The notes under the pieces were generated by a model. That model did not search any database. It was not told where the DNA came from and was given only the letters and a program-made list of their open reading frames with translations. A DNA stretch of 20,698 nucleotides from Copromyces sp. CBS 386.78 (taxonomy: Eukaryota > Ascomycota > Sordariomycetes > Sordariales > Sordariaceae): NCBI GenBank assembly GCA_030685235.1, contig MU839321.1, positions 1-20,698 of the forward strand, given 5' to 3'. Shown in pieces: positions 1-10,675 of the stretch. Position 1 is the stretch's first letter; each line of letters begins with the position of its first letter. The position numbers were made by a program, and so were the translations under genes.

Positions 1-94
<94 letters not shown>
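1..94. repeat. (AAT)n trinucleotide microsatellite
   Basis: An uninterrupted run of the trinucleotide AAT, about 31 units, begins at the first base of the window and so may extend further left. It ends where the sequence changes to AGGAACTTTATATATGG. No coding or regulatory role is visible. The perfect repetition shows it is young compared with the decayed DNA beside it. Confidence 0.97.
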
Positions 95-2514
95 GGAACT
101 TTATATATGGATATAGATATATATAAGCAGATATATATTAATTATATTTTACGTTATTTAAAGTTCAATTTATTAGAAATATACGTAAGGGATCCTTTAA
201 TTTTTAATAGTTTTTAATTGTATTTTCTTTATATAAGAATACTATTCTAAAATTTAAAAAAGACTACTAAAGTAGAAACAAGTTAGGTAAGGGCAGATTT
301 TCTAATAACCGAGCTTAAATTTGTACTTCAACTATTCTATATTTAGAAGTTAATAAAAAGGGAGAGTAAGCCTTTAAAAAGAAAAATAAAAAACTTCAAA
401 TATATAATATACAATATACAATAAGAAGTATTTAAACTGTACTATAAATTAGTTAATTCTATTAAATATATATTATAACTTCGTTGTCTTTTTTTAAGAA
501 TTTACTAACCTCTAAATCTACACCTTCCTAATCTCTAATTAATAACTATAATTTAATAATTCTACTTAATTCTTACGAATGTAGTTTAAGGGTTCTATAT
601 TTATATTTAACTATACTTTAGTATATTGAGCTCTATTCTTTTTATAATATAGTTTGTAGTTTTCTGCTATATTTTAATATTATTAATTATATATCTTATA
701 TATATCCTTTATTAATTTAATACGCTAATTCTAAATTAATTATATATTATCTTCTTATTACAATAATATACTTAAACGGTTATATTATTATTTTAATAAT
801 AATTGTAAATAACTATATATTTTTAGAATTTTTAAAAATTCCCTCTTTAATTATATAATTACACAAGTCCTATAGATATAATCTTTGAATAATAATAAAA
901 ATCTATACGTAGTTACAACTTTATTAAATAAACTCTATATAATTAAAAATTCTATTTAATGAGAGCGAATATTAATAGAACAAAAAAGATAGTTACCTTA
1001 GATATCTAGCCTTTATTCTAATAATATAAGTTCTATTTATACGAACTCAATATAATTTTATTCGTTTTAAAGAGTTCTATCTATAGGTACCTTATTCTAA
1101 ATACTAAATAACTATCTAGATTAATTTTCAAACCCAATCCTATATTTAATATTATTATTTAACCTTCTTCTTATTTTAATTTATTTACTACCTTCTAAAT
1201 CCTTCTCTTATCTATATTAGATTCTATCTATTTAATATTATACTCGTCGTCTTTTTCTTAATAAAATATATTAAATAATAAATTATTAACTATAATTTTA
1301 TCCCTAATAATTAAGAGAATTTACTAGGCTATTAATAAAATTTATTATTTATATATCGGCTGATATTTTCCGTAGTAGAGGGTTAATAATAATATTATCC
1401 TTATATAACCCATCAATTTATATACTTAATATATAACAAATTTAAATATAATTTACCTTTCTACTTCGGTTCTCTACTCTTATACGGCGACTATTACTAC
1501 AATATAACTTATATAATTAACGGGGCTTACTATATCGGTCTAAATTAAAATCCACCCTAATAAAGCCGTTGATTTTATACTTCTTATATTCTACTTGATT
1601 ATTGTTACTATTATCGAACAGTTATTTCTTACGTTTTTTAAATAGTTTATCCGCTTCCTCTATAATAGTTATTATATTTGGGTCCTATTAAATAATAATT
1701 AATAATTATTTTTACTTATATTATACTTTAGTATTTATAAGAATTAAAGTATATTTTAAACGTATAAATAAAGACTATATTTAGTTAAGTAGACGGTCGG
1801 GGGTTTATTAATAGTTAGGGGCTAATTAACGATTAGGAGTTTGTTCTTAAGTAGAAGCTTATTCCTAATTATTTGGTTAAAACGTATAATTAGACTACTA
1901 TAAAGTACTATATATAATTATTATATAGTATATAATAAGAGAAAACTTATTAGTAAGTATTTATTACTTTAGCGGTATTCTTTAATAGGACGAATTCGCC
2001 GCCTTAGCTAAGAGCGTTTCTAAAAGATAATAATTAATATAATTTATAAAATAATTAAGGTAAAAGGTTTAAATTACTAGTTATAAGTTTCCTACTCCAA
2101 CCTTCTTCCTTCTTCTTAATATTTTTCCGCTCGCCTCTTATTTTTATTATTCTATTGTTCCTAATTTATCAATTCCGCTCGCCTCTTATTCTTATTATTC
2201 TATTATTTCTAATTCATCAAATCTAATTCTATTATTATTTAGGATAGAATTTTAAATAGACTTTAATTTAAACTAATTCTTAACCTATAATATATTTTAA
2301 TATTAGTTTAGAATATTAAAATATTAATATATAGTAATTAAATATTTACAATAGTACTTATATTATTATAATAATTTATTATTTTTAATATAGCCCTAAG
2401 ATATTCGTTTTCACTAGCCTTATCCTATTTATTATTAATATATATATAAATTATATATAAGGTATAGTAGCTATAATAATTTTACTTTATTATTATTATT
2501 ACTTTCGTTATTTT
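95..2514. other. AT-rich, RIP-decayed DNA without a recognisable gene
   Basis: This stretch is strongly AT-rich, has stop codons in all frames and almost no CpA or TpG, while CpG remains. That is the expected endpoint of repeat-induced point mutation. No open frame of useful length and no recognisable protein motif was found on either strand. Apart from the 48-bp duplication at 2125-2220, nothing distinct stands out. It is probably one or more old transposons too degraded to name. Confidence 0.7.
2125..2220 (+). repeat. Two-copy 48-bp tandem duplication
   Basis: Two adjacent units, each starting TTCCGCTCGCC and ending ATCAA, lie at 2125-2172 and 2173-2220. They differ at about four positions by eye, all C/T or G/A transitions. 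The duplication therefore happened late enough to stay readable, and the differences fit RIP or deamination. It has no evident function. Confidence 0.85.
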
Positions 2515-2519
2515 AGGTA
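2515..2519. repeat. Target site duplication of the chromovirus (left copy)
   Basis: AGGTA directly precedes the left LTR and recurs at 10919-10923 directly after the right LTR. Five bases is the usual duplication made by Ty3/gypsy integrases. It fixes the outer borders of the element and shows that both LTRs belong to the same insertion. Confidence 0.9.
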
Positions 2520-2762
2520 TATCACGGGGCAAGGGCACCGTTAGGTATAAGGTACGATATATATTGTTGTACGAAGAGAGCAGGAAGAGGTGTGCGCCAG
2601 CCAAGGCATAATATAGGGCATAAGCATAACCCACTATAGAGTAGGTCTTGCGTAAGCCTCAATAATGCACGGCTGGCCTAATGCTATAGTAATAGCTATA
2701 TATATAATAGGGCATTGGCCAATAGTACTAAGGTATAGGGCATATAATCTAGCCCTATAACA
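2520..2762 (-). repeat. 3' LTR of the chromovirus (left copy)
   Basis: This 243-bp LTR matches 10676-10918 over its whole length. By hand count the two differ at about 34 positions, all C/T or G/A transitions and no indels. The plus-strand left end reads TATCACGGGGC and the right end GCCCTATAACA. Comparison with the other copy shows the original TGTCAC...GTGACA inverted termini, here altered by TG-to-TA changes. Its outer half (about 2520-2650) keeps CpA and TpG such as GTGTGCGCCAGCC, while its inner half is strongly RIP-mutated, the mirror image of the other LTR. Confidence 0.95.
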
Positions 2763-2780
2763 CTACCTCCCCTCAAAAAA
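2763..2780 (-). promoter_or_regulatory. Polypurine tract
   Basis: Directly inside the 3' LTR, the minus strand reads TTTTTTGAGGGGAGGTAG. A G/A-rich run abutting the 3' LTR is the expected polypurine tract, which survives RNase H digestion and primes second-strand DNA synthesis. Its position fixes the element's orientation as minus, independently of the coding relics. Confidence 0.85.
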
Positions 2781-3589
2781 GGCTCCCGGCTATAAAAATA
2801 CTGCCTAATCAATTTAAATATACTGTTTTACCCCAAGTAGGTCTCCCGCGGATGCGCCCAATCGAAAAATTTCGCTAAAATAGTTGTCTACTTAGTACTA
2901 AGACTCCTATTTAGGGGCGGCTGCTAGCCAAAATATTACTAAATATACCCTTTTTTTAAAAATATCCTTCCGCTTTAATTATTATCCTAAATAGTTTTAA
3001 ACCTATATCCAATAATTTTATAAATTCTTCCTCTATACCTTATTATTACCAACCCCCGACGGAGGGTACTATAAGGATATTTGTAGTATAATAATTTATA
3101 AGGACGTTTATAATCCTACTAATACCGTAGATTATAAAAACCCTCTATTCGAATTTTATTTATAACTATCTTTTTTCTATAATTCGTAACTATATCCCTT
3201 ATCCTTACTAACTACAATAAAAATCTTAACCGTAGGCTCTAACCGTTAATTAGAGGGTAAAGTACTAGGGGTAGGAGATATAGGACCGCTATAAAACGTA
3301 TTATCTCCCGGTCGTTATTAATAATACCTAATTACTACAGCTAGGTATCTATAAAGCGATTCGGCTAAGATGCGTAAAATAAACCGTATTCTAAATTCCT
3401 TTTTTACTATTTTCAATCGTTTTACTAGTATTAAAACTATTGTACTATTTTAATATTACGTCGGAAAAATTATTAAAAGGGATCTAAATTAATAGTAATA
3501 TTAGTTAATAATAACTTCTTTCCTAGCCTTCCCCTACCTTTTCTCCTTTTAACCCAAACTAGGGGTATTCTAATATTTAAATTAGTATT
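2781..3589 (-). other. 3' region of the chromovirus without a recognised domain
   Basis: About 800 bp lie between the chromodomain relic and the polypurine tract. The part next to the chromodomain (about 3480-3590) is open on the minus strand and encodes a basic stretch rich in Lys and Arg, a plausible C-terminal tail of the integrase polyprotein. Further on, a frame with scattered stops may continue to about 3060, but I recognise no family. The last part, about 2781-2900, keeps more CpA/TpG and GC and is probably 3' untranslated sequence. Confidence 0.5.
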
Positions 3590-3745
3590 GTAATACTCCT
3601 AAATAACGTCGTTACATCCCTCTAAATTTTTAACTAGTTACTAACTAAATTCGTTAATACTTTTCTATTTAATGTAATATATCTAATAGCCGTTATTTAC
3701 TTTACCGTAACCAATAATTTTCTCGAAGTCCTATTCCTACTATTC
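3590..3745 (-). pseudogene. Chromodomain relic at the integrase C-terminus
   Basis: The minus strand reads FEKIIGYGK (3701-3727, motif start 3710-3727), then a segment IYYIK followed by a stop where Trp is expected, and then NLEGC (3614-3628). The pattern matches the chromodomain core: an E-x-I-hydrophobic start, a hydrophobic-Lys-Trp strand and a final helix after an Asn-Leu. In chromoviruses this domain binds methylated histone H3 and steers integration into heterochromatin. At least three in-frame stops lie where Trp or Gln codons would be, consistent with TGG-to-TAG and CAA-to-TAA changes. The match rests on short motifs, but its position after the integrase core supports it. Confidence 0.75.
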
Positions 3746-5200
3746 GTCGTTATACTCGTCGGTTTTACTTATAGTACGGCTATTATTAGCCAAAATATTT
3801 TACTCAATCTCGTATTAACTTAATAATCCGGCTATATTCTAAAATTTAACTATCGAAACGTAAAATATTAAATTAACTTTTATATTCTTAGGGAGTTTGA
3901 ATTTCACCCTATATAAATTACACTCGAATACTTAGAAAGGTCCTTCGAATTTAAGTATTAATTTAATTTATAGCCTCCCTATAGCGAAATTCTTAATATT
4001 AAATAGGACTTAGTTTCCGGTTTAGTACTTTAATACGTTATTACAATTCTTATTAACATTCGCTTTATATTAGTCTTATACCTATTTAAATAGGGCTACT
4101 ACGCTATCCAAAATAGCTTAGAAATAATTAACTACCTTTAAAGCCTTAAAGAACTCCTTTTTCTAAGCGTCTAAAAAGTTAAAGGGGTATAACTTAGCCA
4201 ATTCTATACCTATACGTAAATAAAAGCTATAGTTAATATAAAACGGGCTAACTCCTATAATTTCAAAAACTATATTATTATAGGCGAATTTAACTAAAGG
4301 TAACCAATCCGCTCAATCGTCTTACGCCTAATTAATGTAGAATCGAAGGTATTACTCTATCTTAACATTAATCTTCTCTATTTAACTATTAATCTAGGAA
4401 TAGAAAGCTAAAAATAGCTTTACCGTAACCCCTAGCCGTTCGTAAAAAGTTTTCTAAAACGCTAAAATAAATTGCGAACCTCTATTCGAAACGATATTAT
4501 CTAATAAGCTGTAAATACTATAAAGTTTTTCGATAAACCGTTCAACCAATTCGTTAGTTTCTAAAATTTCTATTAATATATAATACTATATCTTCGTAAA
4601 TCGGTCAATAATTATTATAATATACCTATAAATTCTTCTTCTCCTAATATAGGGTATTATAAATATAATGTAATTGACTAAAATCTATAACTATAATTTG
4701 AAAAGTACTAAGAATAATTTTAAGAACCCCGCTAGCGAATACTTAAAAGACTTCGTCTTTATATAAGCTAAGTAGGCCTTATAAAATTCTTTAATTAATT
4801 AATATATCCTAAACTAATAGTAGAAGCGGTTAAAAGTTTCGTACGTCCTTTCTCTACCTAAATAACCTCCTAATTTGGCCGTATACATTTTATAAACTAA
4901 TTAGAGCTATATTTCCTTATTATTAGGGTCGATAAATACGTATTCTTCTATATCTTTCTTCTAATAGATTCTACCTATATATATCGAATACTCTGTAAAA
5001 GCGATCTTGAATTTCTTAGCTACCTCTAAGGTCTATTTCCGTTGGCCGTCTTTTTATAAGTAAAATATTATTTCCTATATTAAATTTAATTTAACGTAAC
5101 TATCGTTGATAAAATCGTTAGTAAACTTCGTAATATTAAACTCGTAAAGGTTAAAATCGTCGAAGTCTAAATTTTAATCGTAGAAATCTATACTATAATT
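3746..5200 (-). pseudogene. Integrase relic with HHCC and DDE regions
   Basis: This is the integrase of the chromovirus. The N-terminal zinc-binding region reads TAKLGGYLGRER near 4848-4890 and KAYLAY near 4759-4785; the His and Cys ligands are replaced by Tyr (CAC-to-TAC, TGC-to-TAC). The first catalytic Asp survives in VIDF (codon 4683-4685). The second is Asn in SNRGSQF (codon 4484-4486), and the catalytic Glu survives at 4376-4378. The last two are exactly 36 codons apart, the D-x35-E spacing of retroviral-type integrases. The interval from first to second Asp position is one base out of frame, so there is a frameshift as well as several stops. Downstream LPLVKFAYNN and DDWADW are family-typical. 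Confidence 0.92.
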
Positions 5201-5419
5201 TATATAGTAGACCTCCTCTATCCTACTTAAGTATAAATAGGCCACGTCTACAAACTCGTCGTCTCCTTTAAAGAACGCCGGGTCGAAAAGATTTAAATTA
5301 ATCAATAATTTCTTTTATATTATTAACCTCTCGTCGTCGCTAAACTATAGCCTATTTTCTAACTTCCTACTTAAGGTATCCGGCCGTATATTCACTACTC
5401 TTTATTTATACGTAATATA

Positions 5420-5427
5420 AAAATTAA
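5420..5427. repeat. 8-bp target site duplication of the small MITE
   Basis: AAAATTAA at 5420-5427 is repeated exactly at 5841-5848, directly outside the inverted termini. Nine bases do not match, so the duplication is exactly eight. Both copies lie within RNase H coding sequence. Confidence 0.93.
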
Positions 5428-5840
5428 GAGAAAGTCTTTTCGGACCGTAGCAAATGTCTTTTCGCACCGTAGTTAAAAAAGGCATTTAGAGGTAACTCAG
5501 CCAAATTAAGGCCGTAGCATATAAAAAGTACATCGGAATTTTTCTTTATTTTTCTTGTATAATATGATGTGTTGGGCGTACTTAGGCGCCCTCTATAGCC
5601 CTTAGTATACAATAAAAGAAGAAAAAACAATTTATTTACTTTAAATTTATATTATTTCTATTGAGTCTTTCCTTTAGATAAATATATTTATAGCAATTAC
5701 ACTATGAAATAGAGTAGAAAATTACAAAAATTCTGATATCATTTTTATACTAACAACCTCTTATTTGGCAAAGTTATACTTGGTGGTATTTTTGATAACA
5801 GTACGAAAAGACATTTGCTACGGTCCGAAAAGACATTCTC
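5428..5840. mobile_element. 413-bp non-autonomous TIR element (MITE-like)
   Basis: The element has imperfect terminal inverted repeats of about 43 bp (5428-5470 and 5798-5840), beginning GAGAA(A/T)GTC and flanked by the 8-bp duplication AAAATTAA. Each terminus contains two direct copies of GTCTTTTCGSACCGTA, one with G and one with C at the S position, 22 bp apart. The right inner box has decayed to TCGTACTGT. The interior is AT-rich but keeps CpA and TpG, unlike its surroundings, and encodes no transposase; short open frames start or end in the termini and look accidental. It is too short to be autonomous. An 8-bp duplication with GAG ends fits MULE-, hAT- or P-like superfamilies; I cannot decide among them. 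Confidence 0.93.
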
Positions 5841-6499
5841 AAAATTAAAGCGGCTAAGGAATTTAAACTACCTTATATATTTAAGGGTAAATTACTTTAT
5901 TAATACGAAAGTTTTAAAATTCTTATAATTAATAACAATCTCTACCTATTCTTATACCCTTTTTAGCTTAAGGCTCTATTCTTTAAATACTTTAATAATA
6001 GCTAGCAATTCCTTATTATAAATATCGTAATTATACTCTTAAACGCTATATTTAGCTAAGAAGTATATTACTAAGTAAAAGATACTATCGTTGCCCTATT
6101 ATAATAACGTACTTCCTAATACCCAATTAAACGTATCCGTTTCTACAATAATTCGTTTATTCTAATCGAAGATTTTTAATATTAGTACTATTGTAAAGGC
6201 TATTTTAAAGTCGTCGAATACTTTCTAATACTCGATACTCTATTACTAATCCTTTATTACTATCTTCTTAGTAAATTTGTATAAGGGTTTAGCTATACTA
6301 AAGAAGTTCTTAATAAAACGATAATAAAAGTTAGCAAAACCCAAGAAAAACTATAGGGCCTTCTTAGATTCCGGTACTTCCTAAACTATTACTACTTTAA
6401 TTTTATCTATATCTATCTTAATACCTTCCGGCGTAATAATAAGGCTAAGGTATTTAATACGTATAATATAGAATTCGTATTTATTAATATTAATTTAAA

Positions 6500-7090
6500 G
6501 ACTTACTTTCTCTAAGTGGGCTAAAACGTTAAAAACGTACTTAATATACTCTTCCTCGTTCTTTAAATAGATTAAAATATCGTTGAAATAAGCGGTTGCG
6601 AACTTATTTAATATATTGTAAAGGATATTATTAATAAAGTGTTAGAAGGTTGCCGGCGCGCCTTATAAATCGAACGGATATACTAATAATTCGTAAAAAT
6701 CGAACCGTATTATAAACGCTATAAGCTATTCGTAACCCTTATATATACGGATACGGTTAAATACTATAATAATATCGAATTTAATAAAGATCTTTACTTT
6801 ATAAATAGTATCTAACGTCTCTTTAATAAGTAGTAACGGGTATTGTATTTTTAAAGTAATATTATTAATACCTCTATAATCTATACAAATACGAATACTA
6901 CTACTTAGCTTCTTTACTAATATAATTAATAACAATACTAGTAATTAGGAAGGCCTAATAAAGTTCTATTTCAAATTATTATCTAACCATTTTTTAATAA
7001 CGCCTAACTCTATTAGTAAGAAAGGTCTAAACCTTAAATACGGTAATTCCGTACCGGAAATTACTTCGATTTTATAATTATATAAGCGGT
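6500..7090 (-). pseudogene. Reverse transcriptase relic
   Basis: This is the best preserved coding piece. A 69-codon open stretch (6726-6935) contains RICIDYRGINNIT and KFDIIIVFNRIRI, matching the conserved RT segments around the first catalytic Asp. Upstream, YKIEVISGTELPY near 7050-7085 is the usual N-terminal edge of the gypsy RT. Downstream come YELLVYPF and a stop, then APATF (about 6635-6690), and then YFNDILIY, with the box at 6579-6590. The catalytic Y-x-D-D box therefore reads Y-F-N-D, with the first Asp changed to Asn by G-to-A. Stops occur at expected Gln or Cys positions. The enzyme copied element RNA into DNA in the virus-like particle. Confidence 0.95.
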
Positions 7091-7856
7091 ATTAGAGGAA
7101 TTAGCGGGCATCCACTAGGTTTACTACCTTCTAATATTTATAATACTAATAAAGTATTTTTATTTTAATTTATTACTTAATAGCTATAGGGCGATCTACT
7201 TTTTCGTAGAATATCTTAGCGTCCTCTTCGGAAATCCTAAATAAATTTATAGGTTCTTCTATAATATTAACTATTACTTCCCTAACGTCTCCTTTTAAAA
7301 TGCGTAAAAAGTAATCCATAATTTACTTTTTATATTTTACGCCGTTACTAGCACAAATATCTTTATATATTTAATCTATAATTTAGAATTTATCCTTTCT
7401 ATTACCCTATTTCTAAATACTAATAATAACTTCCGCCTCTATTTATTTAAATACTTCGTTAATCTTTCTCCTAATTATAATAATAATTTTTAGGTTCTCC
7501 GTTTTAACTATAAAATTAAAATTAATAATATTAAATTCGACGATATTATTCGGGTTAATAGGAACGTTACTAACGTTAATTAATCTTATAAAAAAAGGTA
7601 TAAATAATCTCCTTATAAAATTAACGGTCGGAATTCGTTGTCCGCCTACGATCTTATATAATACTAATTTAATTACTACCTCTAATCTAAGTATAGGCCG
7701 TAAATTATAAAGTATTATTATTACTTAGCTTCCTTCTAATAAGTTAATTAGCTAGAAGGTTTTAAAGTAAAATCTTATAATTTTAGTAATCTTTTCCTTA
7801 AATCTCAGTTTTCGGTATTAAATAGCTTTACGAATTTAAGAGAAAAGTATTCTAAT
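7091..7856 (-). other. Spacer between protease region and RT, degraded polyprotein
   Basis: This part of the internal region lies between the repeat-rich linker and the RT. It should encode the protease-RT connection on the minus strand, but frames are broken by many stops and I recognise no conserved motif. CpA/TpG depletion is as strong as in the rest of the element. Confidence 0.5.
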
Positions 7857-8046
7857 TTTTTCCTCTACTTCCGCCTTAACAGCTTACTCCTCTGCTTCCG
7901 CTTCGACGGCTTTCTCCTCCGTTCCCACCTTAACGGCTTACTCTTCTACCTTAATAGCTTTCGTTTCCGCTTCGATAGCTTTCTCTTACTTTTCCCCCAC
8001 TTCAATAGCTTTTTCCTATTCTTCCCCCGCCTTAATAGTTTTCTCT
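7857..8046 (-). repeat. Degenerate Ala/Glu/Lys repeat tract inside pol
   Basis: On the minus strand one frame reads as irregular 7- to 10-residue units of the form A-(V/I)-(K/E)-x-x-x-E-E-x, for example AVKVGTEEK, AVEAEAEE and AIEVGEK. At DNA level the plus strand shows repeated GGCTTTCTCCTCCG- and TTCCGCCTTAA-like pieces. It lies between protease and RT, so it would be a charged, probably helical linker of the polyprotein. In-frame stops fall at repeat positions where Gln would fit, as RIP predicts. A function beyond spacing is unknown. Confidence 0.7.
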
Positions 8047-8149
8047 TCCTTAACCGTTACGGCCTTAATAATTACGTCCTTTAAAACCTTTAGGGCCGTA
8101 ATTTAAAAGTCTAAGGTATTTCTAAATAAGCAATTACTACGGTATTTAC

Positions 8150-8480
8150 AATTAAACTTCAATTCGCCAATTTCCCAATTTATCGATAAATTATATTAAT
8201 ATAACTAAGGTAAACCTAAAATAATCGGGTTTTCTAATAATAAAATAAATATAAATAATTGAATTTCCTTACTATAAATACCAATCCGCATCGTAAATTT
8301 AATATAATTTATAATATATATATTAATATTACTATCCGCCAACCTCAAAAGCCTTAAGTAATTTAATTTCTTTACTAATATTTAATTACGTTCAATAAAA
8401 TTCTTATTAATAAATCCTTTACCCGTACAACCGCTATCGATTAATATTAGATAATATACTTTATATTTACTATAAAAAAA
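8150..8480 (-). pseudogene. Retropepsin-type aspartic protease relic
   Basis: The minus strand reads ILIDSGCTGKGFINKNFI, with the catalytic D-S-G codons at 8430-8438. This is the active-site loop of retroviral-type aspartic proteases, which cut the gag-pol polyprotein into mature proteins and work as dimers. A downstream segment KKLNYLRLLRLADSN fits the body of the domain. The catalytic triplet is intact, but stops follow. Placement between the zinc knuckle and RT is as expected. Confidence 0.85.
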
Positions 8481-8859
8481 GTAATTCGAAAGAAAAATAG
8501 ATTTTTCTAATCTAATTATTATTAAATTAATAAATAATAACTTTAAAAATTCTTCTTCTTAGTCCTAATATAACTCCCTATCTAAAATATCTTTATTATA
8601 TTTATTTAGGTATACCTCCGCTTCCAAACTTTCCTATTCCTTCCTATTTCTTTTAGGCAATAGCCTTCGTTCGCAATTTAGGACGAAAGTTCGGTTTTTT
8701 CCAACTTTAATTTAGCTTCGTCGGTAATATTAGCAATATTAATATTATTACCCTTCTTATTATTACTATAGCTATTCTAGCCGGGCTTTATTTTATAACT
8801 AGCGGGTAATTAATTAATTTTAGTACCTTCAATACCGCCTTTACTATCGCTAATATCGA

Positions 8860-10500
8860 CGAAGTTCCAATATTTTTTCTAATTGTAGCCCAGCCAACCG
8901 TATTTCGGGTATTTACTAATATTTTATCGTTTCTTCTAAAGATTCGCAAGGACTAATTTACGAAAGCTAGCGCTTACGGCGTCTAAATCTATAATATTAC
9001 TACTTTAAAATACTAATTTAAAAGAAGATCCTCTACTATTATTATTACTATTACCAAAGCCGCTTCTATTACTATTAGAAGAAGTTAAATTAGAGAGCTT
9101 CTTTTAGAACGCGTCTTCTTCGTAATAACGGGCTAATTTACTAAAAAATTAGAACTATCCCTAAAAATCCTCCTTACTAGGAATATCTAGCTAATAAATA
9201 ACTGAACTTTTAAACTAATTAGTAACCTTCTAGCAAAATATAAATACATATATAGTATCGCCTATACCGTAGCGGTCGGCGTATAAAGTAAATTTATCCG
9301 CAAAATCCTAAAAGGAATTCTTTATTTACAATTTCTACAAAGCCCTATCAACTTTAACCTTTATATCTATAATATTATAACAATTATCGAAGTACGTAAT
9401 AAACTCCTCGGCCGTTTACCATTTCTATATACCCTAAAGCTCGTCGTTAAAAATAAATTATATATCCAGCTCGATAATAAATATCGGGAACTTTCCGAAG
9501 CATACAAAAATATATATTAATTTATCGCACTCTATTAAAAAATACTACTTATTATAAACCTAATATAGGCGGATCTTAATATACTAAATCGTATAAACAA
9601 TATTACAATCTTTAATAAATTATTCTTTAGCGTTAAAGACGTTTAAATTCGTAAATATATAACGTCGTAAGCCGCATTTAATATCGAAGTTAATAGGCTT
9701 CGGGTCGGCGTTAACTTAAGTCTAGGCGTTAATCTAAGCCCTAAAACTTTTTACCTCGTTCTATAAATATTAGATTTAAATTTGCAAAATAGTATTATCG
9801 TTATTAAAGTCGGTTATTATTACTTCTACCCTTTTAAATTTAATAAACTATCCCTTAGCCTCATTTTTCTAATAAATAATATCGTTCTAAAATATTTTCT
9901 AGGCCTAAATATAAATATTCTTATCGACCTTCTTCCTCAACTCCTCCTATTAATAGTCGCGCCTAACGTTATTAAAAATTTTAATAATCGTATTAATAAC
10001 GGCCCTAAAGGCTAAGAGCTATACTATATTCTTAATCTACTAATAATAAATAATAAGATACTTATAAATATAAATACTAATTTAAAATCTATTATAAAAA
10101 TAGGCCTAAAATAACTTTCGGTTATAGTCTAAACCATATATACGCAAAACAAAAATTACTAAAACCTAATTAGTAATAATCTCGTTTAATTAAAAAGGGG
10201 GTAAAATATTCGTTACTTTAAATAACTAGCCCAACTCGTAATATTCGGAGCCGGTATAGCTTAAAGGGGGACCTTATAAACCTTATCTAGCAAAAATAGG
10301 ATAATCGTTGGCTATATAATAATTGAAGGCCTCTACTTAAATATTAATTACCTCGCTTAGGAAATTAAGGGAATAAATATTAACGGCCAAAAATTCGGTT
10401 TTAATATTAATATACTCGTTAATAATAATTAATTCAATATTGTAATCGTTCTTAGGGTAATTAAAATAACTATACGGACTAAGTACAATTAATCTAGATT
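8860..10500 (-). pseudogene. Gag relic with degenerate zinc knuckle
   Basis: The capsid/nucleocapsid gene should occupy this interval on the minus strand. Near its 3' end (8870-8911) is a zinc knuckle of exact C-x2-C-x4-H-x4-C spacing in which all four zinc ligands read Tyr: YPKYGWLGYN, a stop, two Lys, then Tyr. This fits TGC/TGT and CAC codons changed to TAC/TAT. Upstream, about 9050-9600 shows a minus-strand frame with scattered stops and a Ser/Asn-rich segment (about 9000-9080), as often seen between capsid and knuckle. I could not define the start codon. A 77-codon plus-strand frame at 9782-10015 is antisense to this region and is not supported as a gene. Confidence 0.75.
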
Positions 10501-10675
10501 CTAAGCGTTAATAATAATTACCAAAACTCATTCTAGGGTTTTCCCTAGTCCTACAAGGGCGGGATATCGGATTTAATTAATTTCTTAATAGCTAATAAAT
10601 TACTACTTAGTATTTTCTTATTCTTATTCTTATTTTTACTTATATGCGCGTAACGCAATTGGAAGTACAATAAAT
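10501..10675 (-). promoter_or_regulatory. 5' leader of the chromovirus, primer-binding region
   Basis: This is the untranslated leader between the 5' LTR and gag. The minus strand directly after the LTR reads ATTTATTGTACTTCCAATTG. Most LTR elements have a primer-binding site starting TGG, complementary to a tRNA 3' end, within a few bases of the LTR. None is evident, either because RIP erased it or because this lineage primes differently. About 10640-10670 keeps CpA and CpG (GCGCGTAACGCAATTGG), so RIP is weaker near the LTR. Confidence 0.5.

Larger units (their letters stand above)
5340..6260 (-). pseudogene. RNase H relic, split by a nested MITE
   Basis: The minus strand shows RNase H motifs after the RT: VETDTFNW with the first catalytic Asp (about 6125-6150), then NYDIYNKELLAI near 5995-6030, the Y-D-x-x-x-K-E-L-L-A segment typical of Ty3/gypsy RNase H. 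The domain ends with RPDTLSRK (about 5355-5390), the usual link to integrase. A 413-bp inverted-repeat element with its 8-bp target duplication (5428-5848) sits near the end of the domain. Conceptually removing the insert and one duplication brings the two flanks together in the same frame. The enzyme degraded the RNA strand of the RNA:DNA hybrid; stops make it non-functional. Confidence 0.9.

Noticed and set aside
5424..5630. 68-codon minus-strand frame in the small MITE
   Set aside because: It includes the terminal inverted repeat and the target duplication, lacks transposase features, and is far too short.
9782..10015. 77-codon plus-strand frame
   Set aside because: It lies antisense to the gag relic. 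CpA-to-TpA mutation and AT-rich codons make such frames by chance, and there is no motif.
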